From: Labilithrix sp.
Lineage (GTDB): Bacteria; Myxococcota_A; Polyangia; Polyangiales; Polyangiaceae
Assembly: GCA_019637155.1 (NCBI GenBank)
Contig: JAHBWE010000007.1
Coordinates: 248,001 to 312,000, forward strand
Length of the DNA stretch: 64,000 nucleotides
Direction of reading: 5' to 3'
The notes under the pieces were generated by a model. It worked only from the letters and a program-made list of their open reading frames with translations. It did not search any database and was not told where the DNA came from. Both the position numbers and the translations under genes were made by a program. Of this stretch, positions 52,324-63,431 are shown piece by piece. Within the stretch, counting starts at the first letter, position 1. Every line of letters begins with the position of its first letter.

Positions 52324-52563
52324 ATGCGCTCTGTCCTCCTCGGTGTCGCCCTTGCTGCTGCTCTTGCTTCGCTCGTCGGTTGCGCAAGTGAACAGCACGC
52401 GGTGCTCGACCCGTCGGACGATCCGGCGTTCATCCCGCCCGGCCAGGGCGACCTCCAGATCGGCGCCGACCCCGAGGTAAAGGCCAAGAAGGCCCCCCGC
52501 GCCCGCAAGCTCCAGGAGCCGAACCGCGGCGTCTCGGGCGAGAAGCTCCAGGCGAAGAAGTAG
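52324..52563 (+). CDS. Small lipoprotein with Lys-rich tail
   Basis: A 79-aa lipoprotein: signal peptide and lipobox SLVGCA (Cys near 20) from the ATG at 52324 (a GTG two codons upstream is possible). The mature 60 residues are Asp/Pro then Lys/Arg-rich (VKAKKAPRARKLQ), ending KLQAKK. No known family. A polar tail of this type could bind peptidoglycan or an acidic surface. It stands alone in its transcription unit. Confidence 0.75.
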   Translation: MRSVLLGVALAAALASLVGCASEQHAVLDPSDDPAFIPPGQGDLQIGADPEVKAKKAPRARKLQEPNRGVSGEKLQAKK

Positions 52564-52875
52564 GGTTTCGCGCGCCCTTCGCAGCTACCGCCTGGAAAGC
52601 TCACGCCCACACCAACAGGCCCGGCAGTTCCGCGGCTCACGCGGCCGCACCATCCGTGCTGACCATACGACCGCGGCGACCATACGACCGCGGCGGGGTT
52701 CGTGCTCACCCGGTACCGCGCTCAGCGGCGCCCGTATCGCATCGAGTGCGCCGCGCACCGCGCCCGCATCGAGCGGGTGAGCTGCACCGCGGCGCACGGA
52801 GCTCGCCGTGCGCACCGCGCCCGAGTGCGCATCACAACCGACGAGGTCGGGGCGGCACTTCTGGCCGCTTCGGGC
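52564..52875. other. Intergenic region with short direct repeats
   Basis: About 310 bp without a convincing gene. A 17-bp unit, GACCATACGACCGCGGC, occurs twice in tandem (52661-52677 and 52678-52694). Further on, GCGCACCGCGCCCG recurs twice at about 52757 and 52812. It lies between the lipoprotein stop and the stop of the minus-strand kinase. Confidence 0.6.
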
Positions 52876-55368
52876 TCAGTACTGGCTGGGGTCGTAGACG
52901 TTGCCGGTCTTTGCGGGGGACGGTTGCGGCTTGGGTTGCGGTTGCGGCTTGGGCTGTGGAGCGGGATGGTGCACCGGGGGCTTGTGATGCGGCGCCGGGC
53001 TGGTCTGCTTGTCGTCGACCGGCTTCTTGTTGTCCGCCGTCTTCGTGTCGGTCGGCTTCGTGTCGGTCGGCTCTTTCGGGTCTGGCTCCTTCGAGTCTGG
53101 CTCCTTCGGGTCCGGAGGAGCGTCGGGGAGCGTCGGAGGAGGTGTCGTCGTATCGACCGCGACGCTGCCCGGCTCTTGTGGGGTCGGGGAAGACGGCGAA
53201 TTTGGTGCTGACGGCGAATTCGTTGCGACGCTGACCGAAGCCGAGCTCGAACCGGGGGCGCCCGGGCGCGCGATGGGGAGCACCTTCGCGACGTAGAGGC
53301 CGATCGCGATCGAGCTCACGAGCGCGAGCGCGAAGAGGAGCGGGATGATGACGCCCCTCTTCTTCTTCTTGCGCAGTGATGGCGCCGTGCGGACCGCGAG
53401 CTCCGGCGCGGAGATCGGCGCCGCCGTGATCGAGTCCGAAGGCATCGCGGGAGGCGCGCCCGAGCCGAACACCGGATTCGACGGCGACGAGCCCATCGCC
53501 GGCGGCGCTCCCGAGCCAAACAGACTCGGGTTCGAGGAGCCCATCGCCGGCGGCGCTCCCGAGCCGAACAGACTCGGGTTCGACGGCGACGACCCCATCG
53601 CCGGCGGCGCGCCCGAGCCGAACAGACTCGGGCTCGACGAGCCCATCGCCGGCGGCGCGCCCGAGCCGAACAGGCTCGGCGACGACGCGACCGGCGGGGG
53701 CGGGCCCGTCATCATGGGCACCGCGGGTTGCGGCATGGTGGGCGCGAAGGCGGCGGCGACGGGGGGCGGCGGGCCCGTCGCGATGACGGGTTGCGGCGCG
53801 GGGAACATCGGCGGCGACGGCGACGACGCGTCGGTGCCCGGCATCGCGAGCGTCTTCGGCGCGGCGGTGAAGACGAGCTGCGGCGGCGCGCCCGGGCCCT
53901 GCACCGTCTCCGCCGAGGCGCGCTCCGGCGAGGGCTTCGGAAGCGGCGGCGGAGGCGGTGCGGGCGACGGGAGCGGCGGCGGCGGTGCGGTCTCCATCGC
54001 CTGCACCGCGGCCGACGGCTTCGGGAGCATCGGCGCCTTGAGCGGGATCGCGCGGCCGGCCGCGATCTTCGGCGGCGCGAACGGATCGGAGTGCGGGACC
54101 AGCTGCGGGACGATCGACTCCTCCTGCGACGACGGCGGCGGCGGCTCGAGCGGCTTCGGCAGCTCCGCGAACGGCGAGAGGCGACCGAGCGGCTGCGTCG
54201 ACGGACCGTCCTCGCCCAAACGCTCGAGGCGCTTCTGATGCGGCTCGAGCTGCGCCGCGAGCGCGCCGAACGACGGCGGGTTCGTGCGCACGGTGAACGG
54301 ACCGGACGAGAGCCGCGCGCGGTTGAAGAGCGACGTCTCGTCCTCGTCGCTCAGCACGTCGGCGCTGTTCATCGCGTCGCTGTCCGCCGCCTTCATCACG
54401 CGCGGCGTGTCGCGCAACGTCATCGCGTTGCCGTCGCGGAGCTCCTCGAGCATCACGCCGGCGGTGTGGACGTGCGGCGTGTTCGGCGCGTCGTCGAGCG
54501 TGTCGCGGAGCGCGTCGATGAGCGCGAGCATCGACGGGTAGCGATCGCCCGGCTCACGCTCGAGGCAGCGCCGCACCACGCCCGCGAGCTGCGTCGTCAC
54601 CTGCGGCCGCAGCTTCGAGAGATCGGGCGGACGCTCCGCGAGCACGCGCGTGCACAGCTCGGCGAGGTTGCGCGCGTTGAACGGATAGCGGTTCGTGAGG
54701 AGCCGGAAGAGGCACGCCCCCGCCCCCCAGATGTCGACGCGATCGTCGACGTCGCCCCCGCGCGCGAGCTCGGGCGCGAGCGCGAACGAGGTGCCGGCCG
54801 CGTCGCCCGGCTTGACCTTGCCGTCTCCGCGCGTGAGCCGCCAGATCGGCGCGAGCCCGAAGTCGAGCACGCGGATCGTCGACGGGCCGGCCGCCCCCTT
54901 CGGCGGGAGCGCGAGGAACAGGTTCTCCGCGTCGATGTCGCGATGGAGGAGCCCCTTCGCGTGCCCCTCCGCGACCGCCTCGCACGCGTGGATCATCAGG
55001 CGGACCGTCTCGTCGAGCGGGAGCGGGCCCTGCTGGAGGAGCCGCGCCGCGAGGGTCTTCCCCTCGAGGTACTCCATGCTCATGCACGGCTGCCCTATCT
55101 TCGTCTCGCCCACCGCGATGATGCGCACGGCGTACTTGCTCGTGAGCTTCATCATCCCGCGCGCCGCGCGCCGGAACCGCTCCGTGCTCTCTAGGTCCGT
55201 CCCGCGCGCGATCTTCACCGCGACCCGCTCGCCGGTGCGCCGATCGCGACCGGCGACGACGGTGCTCGTCATCCCCTCCGCGATGAGACCTTCGACCTCG
55301 ACGGTCCCGTCGATGACGACGTCACCCGCGTGCGGCCCGGTCTTCTCGGTGCTCGGCGGGTGCTCCAC
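52876..55368 (-). CDS. Atypical membrane Ser/Thr protein kinase with repeat-rich tail
   Basis: An 830-aa protein from GTG at 55366-55368. The kinase domain (about 15-270) keeps VAVKIARG, VLDFGLAP and APELARGG, but the glycine loop is degenerate (LIAEGMTSTVV instead of GxGxxG) and the catalytic loop reads HRDIDAENLF, with Asp-Ala in place of the usual Lys-Pro. Activity may be reduced. A linker of about 320 residues has four to five units of SLFGSGAPPAMGSS (53448-53690). One helix (about 675-700, IIPLLFALALVSSIAIGLYV) is followed by an extracellular Asp/Lys/Pro-Glu and Pro-Gln-Lys rich tail. A longer frame start is unlikely to be used. Confidence 0.85.
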   Translation of the reverse strand: MEHPPSTEKTGPHAGDVVIDGTVEVEGLIAEGMTSTVVAGRDRRTGERVAVKIARGTDLESTERFRRAARGMMKLTSKYAVRIIAVGETKIGQPCMSMEYLEGKTLAARLLQQGPLPLDETVRLMIHACEAVAEGHAKGLLHRDIDAENLFLALPPKGAAGPSTIRVLDFGLAPIWRLTRGDGKVKPGDAAGTSFALAPELARGGDVDDRVDIWGAGACLFRLLTNRYPFNARNLAELCTRVLAERPPDLSKLRPQVTTQLAGVVRRCLEREPGDRYPSMLALIDALRDTLDDAPNTPHVHTAGVMLEELRDGNAMTLRDTPRVMKAADSDAMNSADVLSDEDETSLFNRARLSSGPFTVRTNPPSFGALAAQLEPHQKRLERLGEDGPSTQPLGRLSPFAELPKPLEPPPPSSQEESIVPQLVPHSDPFAPPKIAAGRAIPLKAPMLPKPSAAVQAMETAPPPPLPSPAPPPPPLPKPSPERASAETVQGPGAPPQLVFTAAPKTLAMPGTDASSPSPPMFPAPQPVIATGPPPPVAAAFAPTMPQPAVPMMTGPPPPVASSPSLFGSGAPPAMGSSSPSLFGSGAPPAMGSSPSNPSLFGSGAPPAMGSSNPSLFGSGAPPAMGSSPSNPVFGSGAPPAMPSDSITAAPISAPELAVRTAPSLRKKKKRGVIIPLLFALALVSSIAIGLYVAKVLPIARPGAPGSSSASVSVATNSPSAPNSPSSPTPQEPGSVAVDTTTPPPTLPDAPPDPKEPDSKEPDPKEPTDTKPTDTKTADNKKPVDDKQTSPAPHHKPPVHHPAPQPKPQPQPKPQPSPAKTGNVYDPSQY
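53448..53690 (-). repeat. Coding tandem repeat in kinase linker
   Basis: Five copies of a unit coding F-G-S-G-A-P-P-A-M (with variable SSPSNPSL between) lie head to tail inside the kinase gene. Unit length varies from 39 to 48 bp and the copies are nearly identical, so this is a recent in-frame expansion. Confidence 0.88.
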
Positions 55369-55474
55369 CCAAACAAGGCTACAACGCCTCCCACAGCTGA
55401 CGAAGAAGGATGGCGCCCCCCACCAAACACGAGGGCATCCAAATCGCGCACGCACCGACGCACGGCCCCCCTCT

Positions 55475-55554
55475 CGGGGGGTCCGGGGGCGCGGAGCGCG
55501 TCTTCGCGCGACGGCCCCCGGCGGGAGAGCTCGAGAGGGCGGAGCCCTCTCGAC
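55475..55554. repeat. Gene-end hairpin repeat, copy 1
   Basis: About 80 bp next to the stop of the lipoprotein gene at 55555. It contains CGAGAGGGC / GCCCTCTCG with a 3-base loop, CCGGGGGC / GCCCCCGG and an inner GCGCG-TCTT-CGCGC stem. It is over 85 percent alike (by eye) to the copy at 56395. The order suggests a terminator or an mRNA 3'-end stabiliser for the minus-strand gene. Confidence 0.85.
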
Positions 55555-56220
55555 TCAAAGAAGCGTCACGGTGCAGCTCGCGGACGGGTCGGCCAGGAGG
55601 CGCTTGTCGAAGTTCGTCTCGACGCGGAGGACGGTGCCCGCCTTCGGCGTCAGCTTGCGCGCCTCGGCGAGATCGACCGTCTTGCCGCTCGCCAGCGTGT
55701 CGCCGGTCCAGAACATCTTCTGCTCGCCGCCGCCCGACGGCTTGAAGAAGATGTCCGCGTCGTTCTGATCGCGGCCGTCCTTGTTGGTCACGAGGATCGT
55801 CATCTTCGTGATCGTGACGAGCCCGTCCGTGACCTTCCAGGAGATCGTCGCGAGCGACGTGTGGCCCTCCGCCGTGGACGGGCACGTCTCGGTCCTCTCG
55901 ACCGGCGCCTGCGGCGCGGGGGTCGTACCGGTGCCCGGGCTCTTCGGCGGCTTCGCCGGCTGCTCGCCGCCCTGCGCCGGCGGGAGGCGGTCCTCCGTCG
56001 TCGACACGTCGTCGTCGTCGCCGTCGAAGACCGGCGTGACCGGGAGCGTTCCGTCGCCCTCGTCGCGCGAGTCGTCCGAGCGCGAGGTGCTCCCCGGCGT
56101 CTCGGTCTCGGTCTCGCTGTCCGGCACCGGCGTCTCCGCCCGCGTCACCGGCTCGGCGGCGCAGCCGACGAGAGAGAGGCACCCGACGAGAGCGAGAGCG
56201 AGGCGGAGCGAGCTGACCAT
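55555..56220 (-). CDS. Secreted lipoprotein with acidic linker
   Basis: A 221-aa lipoprotein (lipobox SLVGCA; Cys near 20). Residues 25-105 are an Asp/Glu/Thr/Pro-rich linker with a run of Asp (DGDDDDV). The C-terminal domain (about 110-221) is beta-rich (SLATISWKVTDGLVTITKMTILV) with one Cys pair. No recognised family. The stop codon adjoins a dispersed hairpin repeat; another lipoprotein gene 260 bp upstream carries the same element at its end. Confidence 0.78.
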   Translation of the reverse strand: MVSSLRLALALVGCLSLVGCAAEPVTRAETPVPDSETETETPGSTSRSDDSRDEGDGTLPVTPVFDGDDDDVSTTEDRLPPAQGGEQPAKPPKSPGTGTTPAPQAPVERTETCPSTAEGHTSLATISWKVTDGLVTITKMTILVTNKDGRDQNDADIFFKPSGGGEQKMFWTGDTLASGKTVDLAEARKLTPKAGTVLRVETNFDKRLLADPSASCTVTLL

Positions 56221-56394
56221 GCCCTACATCATCGCAACCGACGTGCCGGCCTCGCACACAATGATTTCAATGTGATACAAGATAGGCGTCAGGCACCTAC
56301 CCGATCCGCATGAGTCCTTCGTGCATCGACGCCGGCAACCCGTCGCGCGGATTGCGCAAGGACGGAACAACGAGCCTCTGGGAAAACTGAGACC

Positions 56395-56477
56395 CTCTGC
56401 GGGGTCCGGGGCGGCGAGCGCGTCTTCGCGCGAGAGGCCCCGGCGGGAGAGCTCGAGAGGGCAGAGCCCTCTCGAAA
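56395..56477. repeat. Gene-end hairpin repeat, copy 2
   Basis: Second copy of the 80-bp element, directly after the stop of the gene at 56478. It again has CGAGAGGGC / GCCCTCTCG with a 3-base loop (AGA), CCGGGGC / GCCCCGG and GCGCG-TCTT-CGCGC. Differences from copy 1 fall in loops or are compensated in stems, as expected for selection on structure. Confidence 0.85.
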
Positions 56478-57227
56478 CTAGAAGTGGAGCGCCTGGATGG
56501 CGTCGAGGTCGAAGCCGTAGTTGTTCGGCCCCTGGCTGTTGCAGATGCCGCTCACCGTCTTGTCGACGATGCGGACGAACCTCGCGCGCGTGAGCCCGAC
56601 GTCCGCGAGGTCGTACGGATCGCCGCCCGTGCCGTCCTCCATCACGGGATGCGATCCCGCGCACGCACCCCACGGCGCCTGCGTCGCGGTGCAAGGGAAC
56701 GTCTTCCACGTCTCGCCGTCGTCGCTGACGCTCACCTCGCCCGGCTCGACGAACACCTCCGTCGAGCCCGCGGCGATGAAGGCGTTCTCGAACACGACGA
56801 AGTCGGCGCCCTCGCCGTCGACGATCGCGTTCGGCTCGAGCGAGACGACGATCTCGCCGCCCTTCCCGAGCGACACGACGTCGAAGCTGCCCGCCGCGGT
56901 CCCGGCGCCTTTCGGCGGCCCCATCACGATCCCGGGCATCTGGGTCGCGCCGAAGCCGGAGCACCTGCCGGGCGTGAACGAGACGACCTTCGTGATGAAC
57001 GGCGGCACGTCGTCGAGGACGCCGCCGTCTTCGAACGAAGCGTCCGCCGATCCCGACGACGAAGTCGACGACGACGAGGAAGCGCCGCCGTCCTTCTTCA
57101 CGGTGGGCGCGCCGAAGTCGATCGCCGGACCGGCGTCGGCAGGGACGGCGGGCGCGTCGCCGTCGCCGCTCGAGCACGCGAAGACGAGGAGACCGCCCGC
57201 GGTCAGGACCGCCAGCGCGCGGCTCAC
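56478..57227 (-). CDS. Secreted lipoprotein of the cell-surface FVVFENAF family
   Basis: A 249-aa protein from GTG at 57225-57227 (a longer frame starts at 57269). Lipobox LLVFAC (Cys near 18) and a Ser-rich linker. The domain carries GGEIVVSLEPNAIVDGEG, ADFVVFENAF, VSVSDDGETWKTFPC and GGDPYDLADVGL with ARFVRIVD, the wording of a widespread cell-surface protein family in delta-proteobacterial and Bacteroidetes genomes. It resembles a jelly-roll carbohydrate-binding fold. The GTG overlaps the stop of the upstream lipoprotein gene, so both are one operon. Confidence 0.82.
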   Translation of the reverse strand: MSRALAVLTAGGLLVFACSSGDGDAPAVPADAGPAIDFGAPTVKKDGGASSSSSTSSSGSADASFEDGGVLDDVPPFITKVVSFTPGRCSGFGATQMPGIVMGPPKGAGTAAGSFDVVSLGKGGEIVVSLEPNAIVDGEGADFVVFENAFIAAGSTEVFVEPGEVSVSDDGETWKTFPCTATQAPWGACAGSHPVMEDGTGGDPYDLADVGLTRARFVRIVDKTVSGICNSQGPNNYGFDLDAIQALHF

Positions 57228-58372
57228 GGCGTCGGCGTCGCCGCCCTCGGCGAGAGCTGGACGAGCCACGCGCCCACGTTGTCGATCTCGACCGAGACCC
57301 AGAGGTTGCCGTTCGGATCGGCGAACGCGGAGAGCGAGGTGTTGGGGCTCGCGGGCTTGATCGCCTCGGCGATCACGTCGCCCTCACCCGCGATCTCGTC
57401 GGCGGACGCGGTGTACGCGCGCGCGTAGATCGGCGCGGGGGCCGTCGTCGTGTCGTAACCCTTCGCGAAGATCCAGCCCGTCCCGCTGCCGGGCACGCTC
57501 GCGACCGCCAGCGACGCGGTGCCGGTGGTGTCGGCCTCCGCGATCGTCGCCGGCTCCGTCGTCTCCGACGCGAAGGTCTGGCCCTTCGTGAGCGCGTAGA
57601 TCGCGATCTTGTGCTCCGCGTCGATGCGGCTCGCGGCGACGAAGAGGTTGCCGCCGTTGTCGAGCGACACCGGGCCCGAGTAGCCCTCCCACGCGAAGAG
57701 CTTCGTGCTCCCGCCGGCGGGGACGAGGTCGCTCGCGGTGACGTCACTCGCCCAGAGCGCGTTCTCGCTCGTCGTCGACGGATCGGCGGTGAAGCCCGAG
57801 AGGCCGCTGTAGACGATGCGCGTCTTCGTGCCGTCGGTCACGCCGACGCCGGAGTAGAAGCCGTTCGCGTGCGCGCGCGCGATGACGGAGTCGTAGTTGC
57901 GCGAGAAGAGGAAGACCTCGCCGGACGAATGCTCGTTCGTCACGGTGTACCCCTGCAGCGTGACGTTGCCGAACGGGAGATCGACGAAGCCGTCCGCGCC
58001 CCAGAACGCGGCGGTCGGCAGGCCCTCCGGCGTCCGCGCCGACCACGGCTGCTGGCTCATCGGCGCGCCCACGGTGGCGGGGACGAACCAGCGGGTGACG
58101 AGCGGCGCCGCGCTCGGATCCTGGAAGTTCTGCGTCGTCGTCACTGGGCCGTTGTGCGAGCCCCACCGCGCGCCGAGGACGGGGCCGTTGGCGACGTGGA
58201 CGCGCGTGACCTCGAACGGCAGGCTCGGGTCGAGCGTGAGGAGGTGGTCCGCGCTGATTTCCTGTGCATCTCCAGCGACTTCCTCGTCCGATTGGCTGCA
58301 CGCGATCATCCCGAACGAGACGGCGGAGACCAGAGCGAGGAGGGGGAGCGAAGACGGGCGTCCGATAAGCAT
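57224..58372 (-). CDS. Hypothetical beta-propeller-like lipoprotein
   Basis: A 382-aa lipoprotein (ATG at 58370-58372 opens the signal peptide; lipobox GMIACS, Cys near 25). The mature protein is built of repeated strands with turns such as SLDNGGNLFVAAS, ADPNGNLWVSVE and TTGTASLAVASVPG, which suggests a beta-propeller of six or seven blades. It has no recognised catalytic residues. It is first in the two-gene operon with the FVVFENAF lipoprotein and is divergent from the M1 aminopeptidase. Confidence 0.76.
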   Translation of the reverse strand: MLIGRPSSLPLLALVSAVSFGMIACSQSDEEVAGDAQEISADHLLTLDPSLPFEVTRVHVANGPVLGARWGSHNGPVTTTQNFQDPSAAPLVTRWFVPATVGAPMSQQPWSARTPEGLPTAAFWGADGFVDLPFGNVTLQGYTVTNEHSSGEVFLFSRNYDSVIARAHANGFYSGVGVTDGTKTRIVYSGLSGFTADPSTTSENALWASDVTASDLVPAGGSTKLFAWEGYSGPVSLDNGGNLFVAASRIDAEHKIAIYALTKGQTFASETTEPATIAEADTTGTASLAVASVPGSGTGWIFAKGYDTTTAPAPIYARAYTASADEIAGEGDVIAEAIKPASPNTSLSAFADPNGNLWVSVEIDNVGAWLVQLSPRAATPTP

Positions 58373-58454
58373 GGGGGTCGCGGTCCATACCGCAGAAGCT
58401 CGGCTCGTCAAGGAGCCGCTATCGCCCGCGGGGGCCCGTGGTAGGAACGGGCCC

Positions 58455-61147
<2,693 letters not shown>

Positions 61148-61151
<4 letters not shown>

Positions 61152-61990
61152 CGGTCGCGTTCTTCGGGACCGGGCTCCTCGGCACCGGCTTCGTCCGCGC
61201 GTTGCGGCGGCGCGGCGAGGCCGTGCACGTGTGGAACCGCACGCCGGAGAAGGCGCGCGTGCTCGAAGCGGACGGCGCGATCGTGTTCGACGATCCCGCC
61301 GCCGCCGCGCGCGGCGCGGATCGCGTCCACCTCTCGCTCTCCGACGACGCGGCGGTCGACGACGTGCTCGCGCGCGCCGAGCTCGCCGCCGACGCGGTCA
61401 TCGTCGATCACACGACGACGACGGCGACGGGGACGAAGGAGCGCGTCGCGCGCTGGTCGCGCTTCGTCCACGCGCCGGTGTTCATGGGTCCGCAGAACGC
61501 GCACGAGTCGACGGGCATGATCCTGGTGTCGGGCGAGCGAGCGCGCGTCGATCCCGTCCGCCCCCACCTCGAGAAGATGACGGGGAAGGTGCTCGACCTC
61601 GGCGAGCGCCCCGACGCGGCCGCTGCGTTCAAGCTGTTCGGGAACCTGTTCCTCATGTTCTTCACCTCGGGCCTCTCCGAGGTCTTCACCCTCGCGCGCG
61701 CGCTCGACGTCGAGCCTCGCGCGGCGGCGTCGCTCTTCGAGCACTTCAACCCCGGCCTCACGATCGGCGGGCGCATCGACCGCATGCTCGGCGCCGACTG
61801 GTCGAAGGCGTCGTGGGAGCTCGCGATGGCGCGGAAGGACGCGCGCCTCATGCTCGAAGAGGCCGCGCGCGGCGGCCGCCCGCTCCCGATGCTCCCGGCG
61901 ATCGTCGCGCAGATGGACGCGCTCATCGCCGAGGGCCACGGGCGCTCGGACTGGACCGTCATCGCGAAGGACGCGATCGAGGAGCGTTGA
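61148..61990 (+). CDS. 6PGDH/3-hydroxyisobutyrate dehydrogenase-like oxidoreductase
   Basis: A 280-aa NAD(P)-dependent beta-hydroxyacid dehydrogenase. Rossmann motif FGTGLLGTG at 5-13, with WNRT after the second strand, which favours NADP. The DHTTTT segment is the substrate-binding loop (usually D-x-S/T), and GNLFLMFFTSGLSEVFTLA contains the region of the catalytic helix, although the usual catalytic Lys (K-x-x-x-N) is seen as KLFGN. Substrate unknown: a short hydroxyacid or reductive amination (imine reductase-like) are options. Co-translated with the M1 peptidase. Confidence 0.88.
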
Positions 61991-61993
61991 TCT

Positions 61994-63238
61994 CTACTTC
62001 ACGTCGTCGACGCTGCGGCGCGCGCAGCCGAACTCGACGCCGAGCTTGCCCTCGGGATCGAGCTCGAACGCGGTGCACGTCGCGGCGCAGAGCTCGATCT
62101 TCTTCGGGTCGGTCGTCGAGTCGAAGCGCCAGCCCTTCGTGTTCGCGCACGCCGCGTCGTAGCCGAGCGGCTCCACCACGCCCTTGCCGGTCGTGAAGTG
62201 GACGTTGACCTTGGAGAGGTCGAGCGTCTGCCCCGCCGGCGGCGGGGGGATCGCGACGTCGCAGGAGAACGTGCTCTTCCGGATCTCGTTGATGCGGTCG
62301 AGGAACTCCTTCTGCGTCTGGACGGGATCGCTCGTGTCGACGCGCGTGAGCGTGGTGCCGCCCGCGGTCGAGAGCGCCTCGAGATCGTCGAGGTTCGACT
62401 TCACGTCGGAGACGCCGATGACGTAGGTCGGCACGACGTCCTTGATCGCGGCGACCTCGGCGGCGACGTTCGTGATGTTGTCGTCGGCGGCGGTGCATCC
62501 CTGCGGGTAGCCGTCGGTGAGGAGGACGATGGCCGTCTTGCCGTCGGCGTGGTCCTCGGCCCACTTCTTCACGATCGGCCCCATCGCCTTGAAGACCGCG
62601 CGCGTCGGCGTACCGGGAATGGTCGTCGTGGCGGGCCATTTCGACGAGAACGTGGTCGAGCTCGTCACCGGGAGCGCGGTCATCGGAACGTCCAGGGTCT
62701 CCGCGGAGGATGCGTAGGTGGACACGTCGCAGAAGGACGGCGTCCCGCCACCGCCTCCTCCTCCGCCGCCGCCTCCTCCTCCACCGCCACCGCCTCCGTC
62801 GCTCTGGGACGGAAAGAGCTCAAGCCCCGCGGTGATGCCCTTCGAGAGCGGATCCGTGACGAACGCCTTCAACGCCTCCGTGATGGGCACCCACCGCTTC
62901 GCTCTCTCCGCCTCCGGGAAGCTCATACTCAACGACTGATCGAGGATGAAGAACAGGTACGCCGGCTTCCGCTGCGTGTCGGCGCTGTCCGCCGCGCACG
63001 CGCCGCCGTCCGGGACCGGAGAGGGATCGCCGCTCGTTCCTCCGCTGGTGCCGCTGGTTCCGCCGCTCGTGCCGTCGCCGATGTTGCCGGAGGTGCCCGT
63101 TCCTCCGTCGCCGCCGCCGATGTTCCCTGTCCCTGTGTTCGCTCCATCTCCTGCCCCGCCGTCGGAGCTTGTCCCGCAGGCGAGAGCGGTTGAGACGAGA
63201 GCGAGACCGGCCGCGAGGGTGGATCGGAAGGACCTCAT
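61994..63238 (-). CDS. VWA-domain lipoprotein with poly-Gly tract
   Basis: A 414-aa lipoprotein from the ATG at 63236-63238 (lipobox STALAC). Residues 22-95 are a Gly/Thr/Ser linker with repeated GTSGGTSG. The von Willebrand A domain (about 100-330) has the MIDAS motif DQSLSMS, a Thr in the region of TAIVLLTDGYPQG and an Asp close by, so it should bind a metal and a protein ligand. A run of 18 glycines (62746-62803) sits in a loop of the domain. A C-terminal Cys-rich segment follows. The longer frame (to 63301) has no plausible signal peptide start. Confidence 0.87.
   Translation of the reverse strand: MRSFRSTLAAGLALVSTALACGTSSDGGAGDGANTGTGNIGGGDGGTGTSGNIGDGTSGGTSGTSGGTSGDPSPVPDGGACAADSADTQRKPAYLFFILDQSLSMSFPEAERAKRWVPITEALKAFVTDPLSKGITAGLELFPSQSDGGGGGGGGGGGGGGGGGGTPSFCDVSTYASSAETLDVPMTALPVTSSTTFSSKWPATTTIPGTPTRAVFKAMGPIVKKWAEDHADGKTAIVLLTDGYPQGCTAADDNITNVAAEVAAIKDVVPTYVIGVSDVKSNLDDLEALSTAGGTTLTRVDTSDPVQTQKEFLDRINEIRKSTFSCDVAIPPPPAGQTLDLSKVNVHFTTGKGVVEPLGYDAACANTKGWRFDSTTDPKKIELCAATCTAFELDPEGKLGVEFGCARRSVDDVK
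62746..62803 (-). repeat. Trinucleotide repeat coding 18-19 glycines
   Basis: A GGN run (on the plus strand mixed CCG, CCT and CCA triplets) lies inside the VWA gene. Codons are mixed, yet several triplets repeat exactly, so length change by slippage is possible. Confidence 0.9.
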
Positions 63239-63391
63239 GCTTGAAAAGCGTATCGGTATAAACGCGCAAATCAACGTGTGGTTTCGCGCAGCTATCGGCA
63301 CTCCAGCTTAGGAAGTGTTCTGCTCGAATTGCGCATAGTTAGAAATCGGATGGCGCCTGTCCCTGGATCGAGCTACCTGACGCACGCCCAC

Positions 63392-63414
63392 CTCTGCCCA
63401 CCTGGTGGTCAGAG
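63392..63414. promoter_or_regulatory. Interrupted palindrome upstream of lipoprotein gene
   Basis: CTCTG-C-CCACC-T-GGTGG-T-CAGAG: two 5-bp half-site pairs around one central base, with one mismatch on each side. It ends 17 bp before the ATG at 63432, overlapping or adjoining the ribosome binding site AGGAG (63417-63424 area). It may be an operator or an mRNA hairpin controlling translation. Confidence 0.35.
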
Positions 63415-63431
63415 CATCCAGGAGATCACGA

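Noticed and set aside
52702..53296. Plus-strand ORFs at the 3' end of the kinase gene
   Set aside because: They are antisense readings of the Lys/Asp/Pro tail; the low-complexity Gly/Ser/Leu product is what that tail would give in reverse.
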